This document shows, piece by piece, positions 24,285-33,561 of a DNA stretch of 64,000 nt. This DNA comes from 66-474 sp040388785. Its GTDB lineage: Bacteria > Pseudomonadota > Gammaproteobacteria > Xanthomonadales > Rhodanobacteraceae. Both the position numbers and the translations under genes were made by a program. The number at the start of each line of letters is the position of its first letter. Positions within the stretch are counted from its first letter, which is position 1. The stretch is from positions 3,561 to 67,560 of the forward strand of contig JAZKBD010000015.1 in assembly GCA_040388785.1 (NCBI GenBank), given 5' to 3'. The notes beneath the pieces are model-generated. The model saw nothing but the letters and a program-made list of their open reading frames with translations, was not told the origin of the DNA and made no database searches.

Positions 24285-27035
24285 TCAGGCCGCAACGATA
24301 TTCACGATCTTGCCCGGCACCACAATCACCTTGCGCACGGGCTTGTCGCCGATCGCCGCGACCACACCCGGCAGCGCCCGTGCGGCGGATTCGAGTTGCT
24401 CACGCGGCGCGTCGAGCGCGGCTTCCAGCGTGCCGCGCAGCTTGCCGTTGACCTGCACCGCCAGTGTCACGCTGTCGCGCACCAGCGCGGCCGGATCGGC
24501 CTTCGGCCACGGCACGTCTTCGATCAGCGTTTCCTTGTGGCCGAGCACTTGCCACAGCGCGTGACTCGCGTGCGGCGTGAACGGATTCAGCAGCAGCACC
24601 ATCGTTTCCAGGGCTTCGTGGCGCAGCGCGCGACCCGCATCGCTCATGTCATCGAACTTCGACAGCGCGTTCAGCAATTCCATCATCGACGCGATCGCGG
24701 TGTTGAAATTGCGGCGGCGTCCAATGTCGTCGCCGACCTTGGCGATGGTTTCGTGCAACTGCCGGCGCATGGCTTTTTGCGCGGGGTTCAAGGTCGCCGG
24801 ATCGATCTCCGGATGATCCGGCTGCGACGCATGCGTCACCACGTCGCGCCAGAACCGGCGCAGGAAACGCGCCATGCCTTCGACGCCGGCCTCGTTCCAT
24901 TCCAGTGACTGGTCGGGCGGCGAGGCGAACATCGAGAACAGCCGCACCGTGTCGGCCCCGAACTTGTCGATCATCAGCTGCGGATCGACGCCATTGTTCT
25001 TCGACTTCGACATTTTTTCCGAAGCGCCGATCTGCACCGGCTGGCCATCGGCCTTCAGCGTGGCGCCGACGACGCGCGCGCGCTCGTCGCGCCGCACCTC
25101 GACGTCCGCCGGATTGATCCACTCGCGCTGCTGCTCTTCCGGGTCCCGGGTCCCGGGTCCCGAGTCCCGATAAAAGGTTTCCGCCACCACCATGCCCTGG
25201 CACAACAGGTTGGTCGCCGGTTCGTTCGAATGCACCAGGCCGGCGTCGCGCAGCAGCTTGTGGTAGAAGCGGAAATACAGAAGATGCAGGATCGCGTGTT
25301 CGATGCCGCCGATGTACTGGTCGACCGGCAGCCAATAGTTCGCGCGTGCATCCACCTGCGTCGCTGCACCCGGCGAGCAGTAGCGCGCGTAGTACCACGA
25401 CGATTCCATGAAGGTGTCGAAGGTGTCGGTTTCGCGCTCCGCCGCGCCGCCGCATTGCGGGCACGTCGTCTTGCGCCATTCGGGATCGGATTTCAGTGGC
25501 GATTGCACACCGCTGAACGCGACGTCTTCGGGCAATACGACCGGCAACTGGTCTTCCGGCACCGGCACCGCGCCGCATTTCGCGCAATGGATGATCGGGA
25601 TCGGACAACCCCAATAGCGTTGCCGCGACACGCCCCAATCGCGCAGCCGCCAATTCACCTGGCGTTTGCCGCAGCCTTCGCGCTCGAAGCGTTCGGCCAG
25701 TGCGTCGAACGCCTGCCGGAAATCCATGCCGTCGTATTCGCCGGAATTGACCAGCGTGCCGTGTTCGAGGAACGGGCCTTCGGTGATGATGCGGTTTTCG
25801 AATTCTTCCAGCAGGCCTTCGACCGGCCGCGGTTCGGCCACGTCGATGGGCTTGCTCTGGCCCAGCGCCGCGCTCATCGCGTCGGTGTTGTCGGCGGCGT
25901 CGCGCGCAAGTTCGCGGATCGCGTCGCGGATCGGATCGCTGACGATCACCATCGTGATCGGCAGGTCGTACTTGGTCGCGAATTCCCAATCGCGCTGGTC
26001 GTGCCCCGGTACCGCCATCAATGCGCCAGTGCCGTAATTCATCAACACGAAGTTGGCGATCCAGATCGGCACGCGCTCGCCCGTCACCGGATGCAGCGCC
26101 GACAGGCCGGTGTCGACGCCGCGCTTCTCGCGCGTTTCCAACTCGGCTTCCGACACGCCGCCCTGCCTGCACTCGTCGATGAAGGCCTGCAGCGCGGGAT
26201 TGTTGCACGCGGCCTCCAGCGCCAGCGGATGCTCGGCGGCAACCGCGAGATACGTCACGCCCATCAAGGTGTCGGGTCGCGTGGTGAAGACTTCCAGCGA
26301 ACCGCCGCCTTCGACGTCGAAGCGGATCTCCAGGCCTTCCGAACGCCCCAGCCAGTTGCGCTGCATGATCTTGACCGCATCCGGCCAGCCCGGCAGCTCG
26401 TCCAGGCCGTCCAGCAATTCCTGCGCGTAGTCGGTGATCTTCAGGAACCATTGCGGGATCTCGCGCTTCTCGACCACCGCGCCGGAACGCCAGCCGCGGC
26501 CATCGACCACCTGCTCGTTCGCCAGCACGGTCTGGTCGACCGGATCCCAGTTCACCACACTCATCTTGCGATAGACGAGGCCCTGCTTGAACAGGCGCGT
26601 GAACATGCGCTGCTCGTGTACGTAATAGGACGGATCACAGGTCGCGAATTCGCGCGACCAGTCGATCGCGAAACCCATCGCCTTCAATTGCGAACGCATG
26701 TGCGCGATGTTGTCGCGCGTCCACTTCGCGGGCGGGATGCCACGCTTGATCGCGGCGTTCTCGGCCGGCAGACCGAACGCGTCCCACGCCATCGGCTGCA
26801 GCACGTTCCTGCCCTGCATGCGCTGGAAGCGGCTGATCACGTCGCCGATCGTGTAATTGCGCACGTGGCCCATGTGCAACGCGCCCGACGGATACGGCAA
26901 CATCGACAGGCAGAAATACTTTTCGCGCGACGCGTCTTCCGTCACCTCGAACGCGCGGGTGTCGGACCAGAACTTCTGCGCGGCGGCCTCGACGGCGCTC
27001 GGGTCGTAAACGCTGCGGTCGTGGGTTTCCTGCAT
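24285..27035 (-). CDS. leuS: Leucyl-tRNA synthetase
   Basis: A 916-residue class I synthetase that charges tRNA-Leu. The HIGH-like motif appears as HMGHVRNYTIGD near residue 50. The editing domain has TRPDTLMGVTYLAVAAEHPLA and the catalytic loop carries KMSKSKNNGVDPQ. The C-terminal anticodon-binding part ends with KVIVVPGKIVNIVA. The protein is longer than usual because of an insert (SGPGTRDPEEQQR) just before INPADVEV, encoded by a heptanucleotide repeat at 25141-25168. The start at 27035 is preferred over an upstream ATG because it matches the family N-terminus. It heads the leuS-to-rlmH operon. Confidence 0.97.
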   Translation of the reverse strand: MQETHDRSVYDPSAVEAAAQKFWSDTRAFEVTEDASREKYFCLSMLPYPSGALHMGHVRNYTIGDVISRFQRMQGRNVLQPMAWDAFGLPAENAAIKRGIPPAKWTRDNIAHMRSQLKAMGFAIDWSREFATCDPSYYVHEQRMFTRLFKQGLVYRKMSVVNWDPVDQTVLANEQVVDGRGWRSGAVVEKREIPQWFLKITDYAQELLDGLDELPGWPDAVKIMQRNWLGRSEGLEIRFDVEGGGSLEVFTTRPDTLMGVTYLAVAAEHPLALEAACNNPALQAFIDECRQGGVSEAELETREKRGVDTGLSALHPVTGERVPIWIANFVLMNYGTGALMAVPGHDQRDWEFATKYDLPITMVIVSDPIRDAIRELARDAADNTDAMSAALGQSKPIDVAEPRPVEGLLEEFENRIITEGPFLEHGTLVNSGEYDGMDFRQAFDALAERFEREGCGKRQVNWRLRDWGVSRQRYWGCPIPIIHCAKCGAVPVPEDQLPVVLPEDVAFSGVQSPLKSDPEWRKTTCPQCGGAAERETDTFDTFMESSWYYARYCSPGAATQVDARANYWLPVDQYIGGIEHAILHLLYFRFYHKLLRDAGLVHSNEPATNLLCQGMVVAETFYRDSGPGTRDPEEQQREWINPADVEVRRDERARVVGATLKADGQPVQIGASEKMSKSKNNGVDPQLMIDKFGADTVRLFSMFASPPDQSLEWNEAGVEGMARFLRRFWRDVVTHASQPDHPEIDPATLNPAQKAMRRQLHETIAKVGDDIGRRRNFNTAIASMMELLNALSKFDDMSDAGRALRHEALETMVLLLNPFTPHASHALWQVLGHKETLIEDVPWPKADPAALVRDSVTLAVQVNGKLRGTLEAALDAPREQLESAARALPGVVAAIGDKPVRKVIVVPGKIVNIVAA
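25141..25168. repeat. Heptanucleotide tandem repeat inside leuS
   Basis: Three perfect copies of GGGTCCC followed by one variant GAGTCCC (28 nt). The unit length is not a multiple of three, so gain or loss of one unit would shift the leuS frame. In the complement it reads GGGACCC and encodes part of an insert not usual in the family. Confidence 0.9.
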
Positions 27036-27170
27036 GGCGGGACGCAATCCGGCGGCAATGCTCAAGATTCACCAGCCTACCGCAGTGCAGCAAAAGCGCC
27101 AAGCGCGGCGTTGACGCGGTTCGTTCGCACGGTCTACGGTGCGTCGGGGGAACGCTTCGGGGGAGGAACG

Positions 27171-28194
27171 ATGCGCGCGGGTCGATGGCTGTTGCTGGTG
27201 ATGTGCCTGAGCCTCAATGCCTGCGCCAGCATTGCGGCGCATTACATCGAAACACCTGGTCACCACGGGCCCGAGCCAGTCTTCAGGCAATGGCTCGCCG
27301 AAAACACGGGTTACACGCCGCACAATTTCGTGACTGACCAACGCGTCCGCATTGCCTACTGGTATTCACCACCTACCCGACTGGATATCGCGCCCAGGAT
27401 CGAGGAGCAGCGCTACGGCAAGAAGTTTTCCCTGTCCTTCCATTTCGACGTTTCGAAACCGAAGCATGCTGCCGCAACGCCTCCGTTGCGTGGCAGCGTC
27501 GTGCTGCTGCACCCTTGGGGCCAGAACGCGTTGCAGATGGCATTCTGGGGCGTGTATTTTTCGAATGCGGGCTACGTGACCGTATTGCCCGCGTTGCGCA
27601 GCCAAGGCGAATCCGGCGACGCGCCGGTCGGATACGGACCGCGCGAAGCAGGCGACATCGTGCAGTTGATCCATGACCTGCAGCGGCGCCATGAACTGCC
27701 GTCGCCGCTGTACCTGTTCGGCGTTTCCTACGGCGGCGGCCCTGTTCGCTTCCCCGCAGCTGCCTGAACTGCGTGGCGTGGTCGCGCTGGAACCGTACGT
27801 GCATCCGGTGGACGTGATCGAGCACGCGCCCGCGACAGGTTGGTTCGCGCCAAAATGGTGGTCGCGCTTCTTTCCGCCGCGAACCATGCACAAGGCCATC
27901 GCGCGCGTCGATGCAAACCTCGGCATCGATTTGGCGAGCATCGATCCGGGTGACGCCGTGGCGGCCTCCAAAGCCTGCACGCTGCTGGTGCGTGGCAGCG
28001 ACGACACTCTCATATCCACAAAGGCCATGAGTGATCTGGCCGCGCGTTCGCAGCGTGCACGCTACGTCGAAATTCCGGATGAAGGACACGTGACCCTGTT
28101 CTTCCGCAGTGATCGCTTGTTTCCGCCAATCCTCGGCTGGATGCAGCGCGTACCTGACCAGGCAAGCGCAGCATGCCCGACCTGGAATCGGTGA
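27171..28194 (+). pseudogene. Exported alpha/beta hydrolase, frameshifted
   Basis: The gene begins with a strong GGGGGAGGAACG site and a signal peptide with a possible lipobox (SLNAC). The first frame carries GSVVLLHPWGQNALQMAFWGVYFSNAGY and the nucleophile elbow GVSYG, then stops soon after. The second half continues in the +1 frame with LRGVVALEPYVHP, the acid-loop region LLVRGSDDTLIS and the histidine in IPDEGHVTLFF. All three catalytic residues are therefore present but split. The break lies in the GC-triplet run CGGCGGCGGCC at 27731-27741; one extra G would explain it. This may be a sequencing error or a true pseudogene. It is divergent from leuS. Confidence 0.8.
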
Positions 28195-28281
28195 TCGGCG
28201 ACGCGCCACCATATATCTTCCACTGATCGCCCCACCGCACAGGCTATGATTCCGGCCTCGACCAGAGACGTGGGGAACACG

Positions 28282-29664
28282 ATGCGCGCCACGAACCGAC
28301 GTTTGTCCAGGCTTCCACTTGCCGCGGCCATCGCGGTGTTGGCAATCTCCGCGGCGCAGGCAGCCGATGCGCCGACGGTGGGCGCGGCATCCGCGCCCGC
28401 ACTCACGGTGATCCACTGCGCGCACCTGATCGACACGGTGGCCGGAAAAATGCTGGGCGCGACCAGCATCGTCGTGGATGGCCAGCGCATCAAGGAAGTG
28501 GTGGCAGGTTCGGTGAGCCGCGACGGTGCCAAGGTGATCGACATGCCGACCAACGACACCTGCATGCCGGGCCTGATCGATTCGCACACGCACCTGACGA
28601 TGCAATTCGGCAAGAACACCTACGCGGAAAAATTCCACCTCAATCCTGCCGACTACGCGATCCAGTCGACGGTGTACGCGCGGCGCACGCTGCTGGCGGG
28701 CTTCACCATCGTGCGCAATGTCGGCGACGAGCACAACGAATCGATCGCGCTGCGCAACGCGGTCAACAAGGGCGAAGTAGTGGGACCGCGCATCTTCAGC
28801 GCGGGCCAGTTCATCGGCACAACCGGCGGCCATGCGGACCCGACCGATGGCTACAACTGGGCGTTGCAGGGCGATCCGGGTCCGAAGGACGGAATCATCG
28901 ATTCGCCGGCCGACGCGTGGAAAGCCGTGCGCCAGCATTACAAGGACGGCGCCGACCTCATCAAGATCATGCCGTCGGGCGGCGTGCTCGACGAGAGCGG
29001 CAGCTCGGAAAATCCGCAGATGACGCTGGACGAGATCAAGGCGGTGGTGGCCGCGGCGCACGATTACGGTTTCACCGTGGCCGCGCACGCGCACGGCGCC
29101 GAGGCGATCCGCCGCGCTGTGATCGGCGGCGTCGATTCGATCGAGCACGGCACCTTCATGGACGACGAGGACATGCAGCTGATGAAGCAACACGGCACCT
29201 GGTACGTGCCCACGATCATTGCCGGCGAGTTCACCAAGGACAAGGCGAAGGAAGGCTGGTATCCGCCACAGGTCGCGCGCAAGGCGCTGGAAGTGGGGCC
29301 GAAGATCATGGCCACCGCGGGCAAAGCCTACAAGGCCGGCGTCAAGATCGCGTTCGGCACCGATGCGGGCGTGTATCCGCACGGCGAGAACGCGCAGGAA
29401 TTCGTGTACATGGTGCAGGCCGGCATGCCAGCGATGTACGTGATCCAGGCTGCGACCACGCACGCCGCGACGTTGCTGAAGCACCAGGATGATTTCGGCA
29501 GCATCACCGCAGGCAAATACGCCGACGTCGTGGCAGTACCGGGCAACCCGCTGGACGACATTGCCTTGATGAAGAAAGTGGATTTCGTGATGAAGGCCGG
29601 CACGGTGTACAAGCAAGCAGGCGAGCCCACCGACGCGGCGCTGAAATCCAGCCTTGGAATGTGA
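28282..29664 (+). CDS. Exported amidohydrolase family protein
   Basis: A 460-residue metal-dependent hydrolase with a cleavable signal peptide (LPLAAAIAVLAISAAQAADA). The amidohydrolase motifs are present in order: the metal-binding GLIDSHTHL, then a lysine region (GADLIKIMPSGG), FTVAAHAHG, GVDSIEHGT and FGTDAGVYPHGEN. The C-terminal GKYADVVAVPGNPLDDI closes the composite beta domain. Relatives include Xaa-Pro dipeptidase-like and imidazolonepropionase-like exported enzymes; the substrate is unknown but cyclic or dipeptide amides are plausible. The start at 28282 follows GGGGAACAC, and a TATGAT element at 28245-28250 could be the -10 box. Confidence 0.92.
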   Translation: MRATNRRLSRLPLAAAIAVLAISAAQAADAPTVGAASAPALTVIHCAHLIDTVAGKMLGATSIVVDGQRIKEVVAGSVSRDGAKVIDMPTNDTCMPGLIDSHTHLTMQFGKNTYAEKFHLNPADYAIQSTVYARRTLLAGFTIVRNVGDEHNESIALRNAVNKGEVVGPRIFSAGQFIGTTGGHADPTDGYNWALQGDPGPKDGIIDSPADAWKAVRQHYKDGADLIKIMPSGGVLDESGSSENPQMTLDEIKAVVAAAHDYGFTVAAHAHGAEAIRRAVIGGVDSIEHGTFMDDEDMQLMKQHGTWYVPTIIAGEFTKDKAKEGWYPPQVARKALEVGPKIMATAGKAYKAGVKIAFGTDAGVYPHGENAQEFVYMVQAGMPAMYVIQAATTHAATLLKHQDDFGSITAGKYADVVAVPGNPLDDIALMKKVDFVMKAGTVYKQAGEPTDAALKSSLGM

Positions 29665-29689
29665 CGCCGCAACCACCACCTACCAGCTC

Positions 29690-30592
29690 ATGAGTCCCAA
29701 TCCAAAACTCGATGGCGCCGCGGCGCCCGCCGGCTCGTACATCTTCGAAGCGGGCGAAGCCAATTTCGAAACCGACGTGCTGCAGGCATCCTTGCAGACG
29801 CCGGTGCTGGTGGATTTCTGGGCGACATGGTGCGGGCCGTGCAAGACACTCGGGCCGATCCTGGAGAAGCTCGCCGGCGAATACGCGGGCGCGTTCCGGC
29901 TCGCAAAGATCGATTGCGACAAGGAACAGCAGCTCGCCGGGATGTTCGGCGTGCGCAGCATCCCGACCGTGGTGCTGATCGCCGGCGGACAGATTGTCGA
30001 CGCGTTTTCCGGCGCGCTGCCGGAATCGCAGGTGCGTGAATTCCTGAAACGCCATCGCGTCGAACCGGCGTCGCGCATCGAAGCGCCCGCGCAGGATGTC
30101 GATGAAAACGTTCCGGCGGAAACACCGAAGGATGCGGTCGCGCGCATCGAAAAAGCCCTCGCGGCGGCGCCCGACGATGCCGGGTTGAAGCTCGACCTCG
30201 CGCTCGCGAAGGCGCGCGCGGGCGACACCGCGAATGCGCACGCCACGCTCGATGCCCTGCCCGTCGACCTGGCCGAAGACGATCGCGCCAAGGCGCTGTC
30301 GGCGCTGCTGGCGATGCAACAGTCGCTCGCGGCGATTCCTCCGGCTGCGGATTTGCTGGCGCGCGTCGAACGCGATCCACGCGACTTCGCGGCGCTCGAT
30401 GGACTGGGCGTGCGCAAGCTGCTCGGTGGCGACGCTGGAGACGCGATGCAGCACTGGCTGGCGATCCTCGCCGCCGATCGCGCCTGGAACGAAGGCCTCG
30501 CGCGCAAGCGCCTGCTGGATGCGTTCCGTATCGTGCCCGACGAGACACTCGTTTCGGCGACGCGCCGCAAGATGTCCTCGCTGCTGTTCTGA
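29690..30592 (+). CDS. cnoX: Thioredoxin-TPR protein (CnoX/YbbN family)
   Basis: A 300-residue protein with an N-terminal thioredoxin domain (VLVDFWATWCGPCKTLGPIL, the complete WCGPC site, then RSIPTVVLI) and a C-terminal TPR-like helical part. In Enterobacteria CnoX is a chaperone that protects proteins under bleach stress and hands them to GroEL or DnaK. Xanthomonadal homologues usually retain the redox-active WCGPC, as here, so it may also have thiol activity. It starts 25 nt after the amidohydrolase, so the two may share a transcript. Confidence 0.9.
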   Translation: MSPNPKLDGAAAPAGSYIFEAGEANFETDVLQASLQTPVLVDFWATWCGPCKTLGPILEKLAGEYAGAFRLAKIDCDKEQQLAGMFGVRSIPTVVLIAGGQIVDAFSGALPESQVREFLKRHRVEPASRIEAPAQDVDENVPAETPKDAVARIEKALAAAPDDAGLKLDLALAKARAGDTANAHATLDALPVDLAEDDRAKALSALLAMQQSLAAIPPAADLLARVERDPRDFAALDGLGVRKLLGGDAGDAMQHWLAILAADRAWNEGLARKRLLDAFRIVPDETLVSATRRKMSSLLF

Positions 30593-30734
30593 CGCGCGTG
30601 CGCGCCGCCGCATCCGGCGGCAAGGCGTTGCGCTGGTTCGAAACCGATGGTGACCGGCTCGGACGTGAGCCTGAAGCCGCGTGCGCGAGGCACGGCTGCT
30701 GCATAATCGGCGCGCGCAAAGCAGGGGATCTCGC

Positions 30735-31112
30735 ATGTTCCGCCACACGTTCCGCTATGAACACCGCAGCGATCCGTTGCTTTCATGGCGGGTGTTCCTG
30801 CTGCGGCGGGTCGGCAAGACGCTGGCCGCGGCCACCGCGGTGATCGTGGTCTCGCTGGCGATCGGCATGGCCGGCTACCGCCTGACCGAAGGCATGGGCT
30901 GGCTGGAGTCGTTCCTGAACGCATCGATGATCCTGGGCGGCATGGGCCCGGTGGATACGCTGCACAGCCGCGCCGGCAAGCTCTTCGCGGGCATCTACGC
31001 GCTCTACAGCGGGCTGGTCCTCGTCGGCATGGCCGGCCTGCTGCTGGCACCGTTCGTGCATCGCCTGCTGCACCGGTTTCATCTGGAAGGTCGCCGCGAA
31101 AGCCAGGATTGA
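30735..31112 (+). CDS. Hypothetical two-helix membrane protein
   Basis: A 125-residue protein with a basic N-terminal region (FRHTFRYEHRSDPLLSWRVFLLRRVGKT), a first helix (AAATAVIVVSLAIGMAGY), a loop with LNASMILGGMGPVD, and a second helix (FAGIYALYSGLVLVGMAGLLLAPF). The helix-loop-helix layout is reminiscent of the pore region of ion-channel-like proteins, but no selectivity filter is present, so this is only a resemblance. It sits directly upstream of the kinase-fusion genes on the same strand. Confidence 0.75.
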   Translation: MFRHTFRYEHRSDPLLSWRVFLLRRVGKTLAAATAVIVVSLAIGMAGYRLTEGMGWLESFLNASMILGGMGPVDTLHSRAGKLFAGIYALYSGLVLVGMAGLLLAPFVHRLLHRFHLEGRRESQD

Positions 31113-31208
31113 TCCCTTGAACCCCGCGCATCGCCGCCGTGAATGCCTGTCCCGGCCCGGGTCCGCTTTGGCGCGCCCGGCGCGTCGGTGCATGCGCGCG
31201 CACCTTCC

Positions 31209-33404
31209 ATGAGCGAGATCGACGCCAACCAGATGGACGTACCCGGCTACCGATTGGTGCGACCGATCGGGACCAGCGGCATGGCCACGGTGCACGTGGC
31301 GATGCAGCGCTCGCTGGAACGGCAGGTGGCGGTGAAGGTGTTCGACACGGTCGACATCGAAGCCATCGCGCGTTTCGAGCAACTGCTGCGCACCAGCGCG
31401 CGGCTTTCCAATCCGCACATCGTGGGCGCGCACCAGATCGGGCGTTGCGCCGATGGACGCCTGTTCCACTCGATGCCGTTCCTGCTGAGCGCGGAACTCT
31501 CGCGGCACAACCTGCGTGCGAAACCCCTGAAGATCGCCGCGCTGCTGCGCGAAGTGCTCGATGCATTGGGCCATGCGCACCATCGCGGCATCGTGCATGG
31601 AGGCGTCAAGCCGGCCAACGTGTTGTTCGACGAACGTGGACACGCGCGCCTTGCGGATTTCGGCGTCGCGCGTTGCGCCACCGAACTCGGCCATCCGCAT
31701 CCCGGCGCAGCGGGCTATCTGAGTCCGGAGCAGGCACGCGGCAATCCGCCCGGGCAGCGCTCCGATTTGTACAGCGTCGGCGTGTTGGCGTACGAACTGC
31801 TGACCGGCGCGCTGCCGTTCGAGGGCGAGGACGCGGTGGCCACCGCCATCGCCCACGTCGAACAACCCATTCCGCGCTTGCCGCCGATGATGGCCGCGTG
31901 GCAGCCGTGGATCGACAAGGCGCTCGCCAAGGCGCCGGCGCAGCGGTTCCAGAGCGCCGAGGCCATGGCCGGCGCCCTGTCCGCCATCGACGGACTGGAA
32001 GCAGGCGAAGTGCCCCCGGCGCGCAACACGATGAAGCTGCGCGTGCCTGCCTGGGCGATCGCTGCCGCGGCGCTGGTCGTCACGGCGGGAGCGATCGCGG
32101 GCTGGGCAACGTGGACGCACCATCGGGCAATCGCGGTGGCGGCGGCCGATCCCGCGGTACCAGTGGATTCGAGTGCGGCGGTCACGAATGTCTCCGCTGC
32201 ATCGGCACGCTCCACCGCATCCGCCGCACCGGTGCCGCTCGCCGGCCGCGTGCAGATATTGATTGCACAAGCCGATGCATTGCGCGCGGGCGATCATCTG
32301 TTCTCGCCGCCCGGCGACAACGCCGCGGAGGAATACCTCACCGCACTGACGCTCGATCCCGGCAATCCGGCCGCGGTGGCCGGCATCGACGCCATGTTGG
32401 CGACGCTTCGCCATCGACTGGACGGCACGTGGCGCAGTGACAAACTCGCCCAGACCTTGGTCCTGCTGAAGCAATGTGATCTGCTCGCCGGCAAGGCCAG
32501 TCTTTCGGCAAGGCACGATTGGCGGACACAGCGCAGCGTGTTCGCGAAAACGGTGGGCGACGCCGTGGCATCGGCCGCGCGCGATCGCGACATGCAACGC
32601 GTCGCGGCGTTGAAACCTCTGGCCGACGTGTTGCCGGCAAGCTATCCCGCAGGCTTCGATCCCGCCGCAGCCGAACGCGAGGCCAGCGCGCCCGCAGCGG
32701 GAATGCTGCTGCGCGATCCGGAGGGTCCCGCCCTCGTCTACGTGCCGGCCACCGACAAGGCACCCGCGTTTGCGATCCAGCGCGTCGAAGTGACGCGCGC
32801 CGACTACGCGGCCTTCGTGCAGGCGACGCAGCGCGCCGCGTCGAAGTGCTTGGAAGCCTACAACCCGTTCTCGCGCATGCAGCATCTCACCTGGCAGAAA
32901 CCCGGCTTTGCGCAAGGCGGCGATCATCCCGCCGTGTGCGTGAGCTGGGACGATGCCGCCGCGTACGCGGCGTGGCTGTCGAAAACCACCGGGCAGGCTT
33001 ATCGCTTGCCCAGCAGCGCCGAATGGTTGCGCGCGGCGCAGGGCATGCCGAAGGAAAATCCGTGCCAGCTCGGCAACATCGACGACGTCAGCCGCAAGAG
33101 CGCGATGGACAACGATCGCCTGTCGTGCAGCGACGGCGCCGAGTACACCGCGGCGGTGGGGCACTATGCGCAGAGCGGCGTCGGCGCGTACGACCTGTAC
33201 GGCAACGTCAGCGAATGGGTGGACGGCGGCAGCGCGGGTTCGCGCGTCTTCCGCGGATTGTCGTGGCGCGACGGCAGCCACCAGACGCCGCTCGGACGCC
33301 AGGGCAGCGCCGACTCCGACGTCGGCTACACCAATGTTGGCTTCCGCGTGGTGCGCGTGATCGACGCTGCGCATGCGGCGCCGCCCGCGCCCGCCCGGCG
33401 CTGA
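31209..33404 (+). CDS. Kinase/formylglycine-enzyme-like fusion A (predicted pseudokinase)
   Basis: A 731-residue bitopic protein. Residues 13-265 form a Hanks-type Ser/Thr kinase domain, about 279-301 a membrane helix (VPAWAIAAAALVVTAGAIAGW), then a TPR-like segment with LFSPPGDNAAEEYLTALTLDPGN, and from about 500 a formylglycine-generating-enzyme-like (SUMF1/PvdO) domain ending FRGLSWRDGS...GFRVVRV. Kinase Lys43, Asn137 and DFG (150-152) are kept and the activation segment with YLSPE is intact. The catalytic loop, however, reads HGGVKPAN: Asp132 is Gly, and codon 31602-31604 is GGC where GAC would be expected. The alpha-C glutamate is also missing (Leu59). The start at 31209 is chosen because it puts the kinase motifs at the same residue numbers as in the downstream paralogue; an ATG at 31143 is possible. 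The C-terminal domain should face the periplasm. Confidence 0.9.
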   Translation: MSEIDANQMDVPGYRLVRPIGTSGMATVHVAMQRSLERQVAVKVFDTVDIEAIARFEQLLRTSARLSNPHIVGAHQIGRCADGRLFHSMPFLLSAELSRHNLRAKPLKIAALLREVLDALGHAHHRGIVHGGVKPANVLFDERGHARLADFGVARCATELGHPHPGAAGYLSPEQARGNPPGQRSDLYSVGVLAYELLTGALPFEGEDAVATAIAHVEQPIPRLPPMMAAWQPWIDKALAKAPAQRFQSAEAMAGALSAIDGLEAGEVPPARNTMKLRVPAWAIAAAALVVTAGAIAGWATWTHHRAIAVAAADPAVPVDSSAAVTNVSAASARSTASAAPVPLAGRVQILIAQADALRAGDHLFSPPGDNAAEEYLTALTLDPGNPAAVAGIDAMLATLRHRLDGTWRSDKLAQTLVLLKQCDLLAGKASLSARHDWRTQRSVFAKTVGDAVASAARDRDMQRVAALKPLADVLPASYPAGFDPAAAEREASAPAAGMLLRDPEGPALVYVPATDKAPAFAIQRVEVTRADYAAFVQATQRAASKCLEAYNPFSRMQHLTWQKPGFAQGGDHPAVCVSWDDAAAYAAWLSKTTGQAYRLPSSAEWLRAAQGMPKENPCQLGNIDDVSRKSAMDNDRLSCSDGAEYTAAVGHYAQSGVGAYDLYGNVSEWVDGGSAGSRVFRGLSWRDGSHQTPLGRQGSADSDVGYTNVGFRVVRVIDAAHAAPPAPARR

Positions 33405-33561
33405 CGGCACGGTGTGAAAGCGGCATCACATTGCCGCTGTATCATTGAAGCACAGAGTTTGCTGGAAACCGCTACGGAGGGCGGAGATCGATGGCAACCG
33501 CCGTTTCCTGCGCCGCCACCTGCATCGTTCCACGGCGGCACATTGCCCATTCGCCGCACGC

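Noticed and set aside
30735..31112. Potassium channel
   Set aside because: Two helices with a short loop are present, but no TVGYG-like selectivity filter.
32707..33404. Active sulfatase-modifying (formylglycine-generating) enzyme
   Set aside because: The active-site cysteine pair is absent from both copies, and no sulfatase gene lies in the window.
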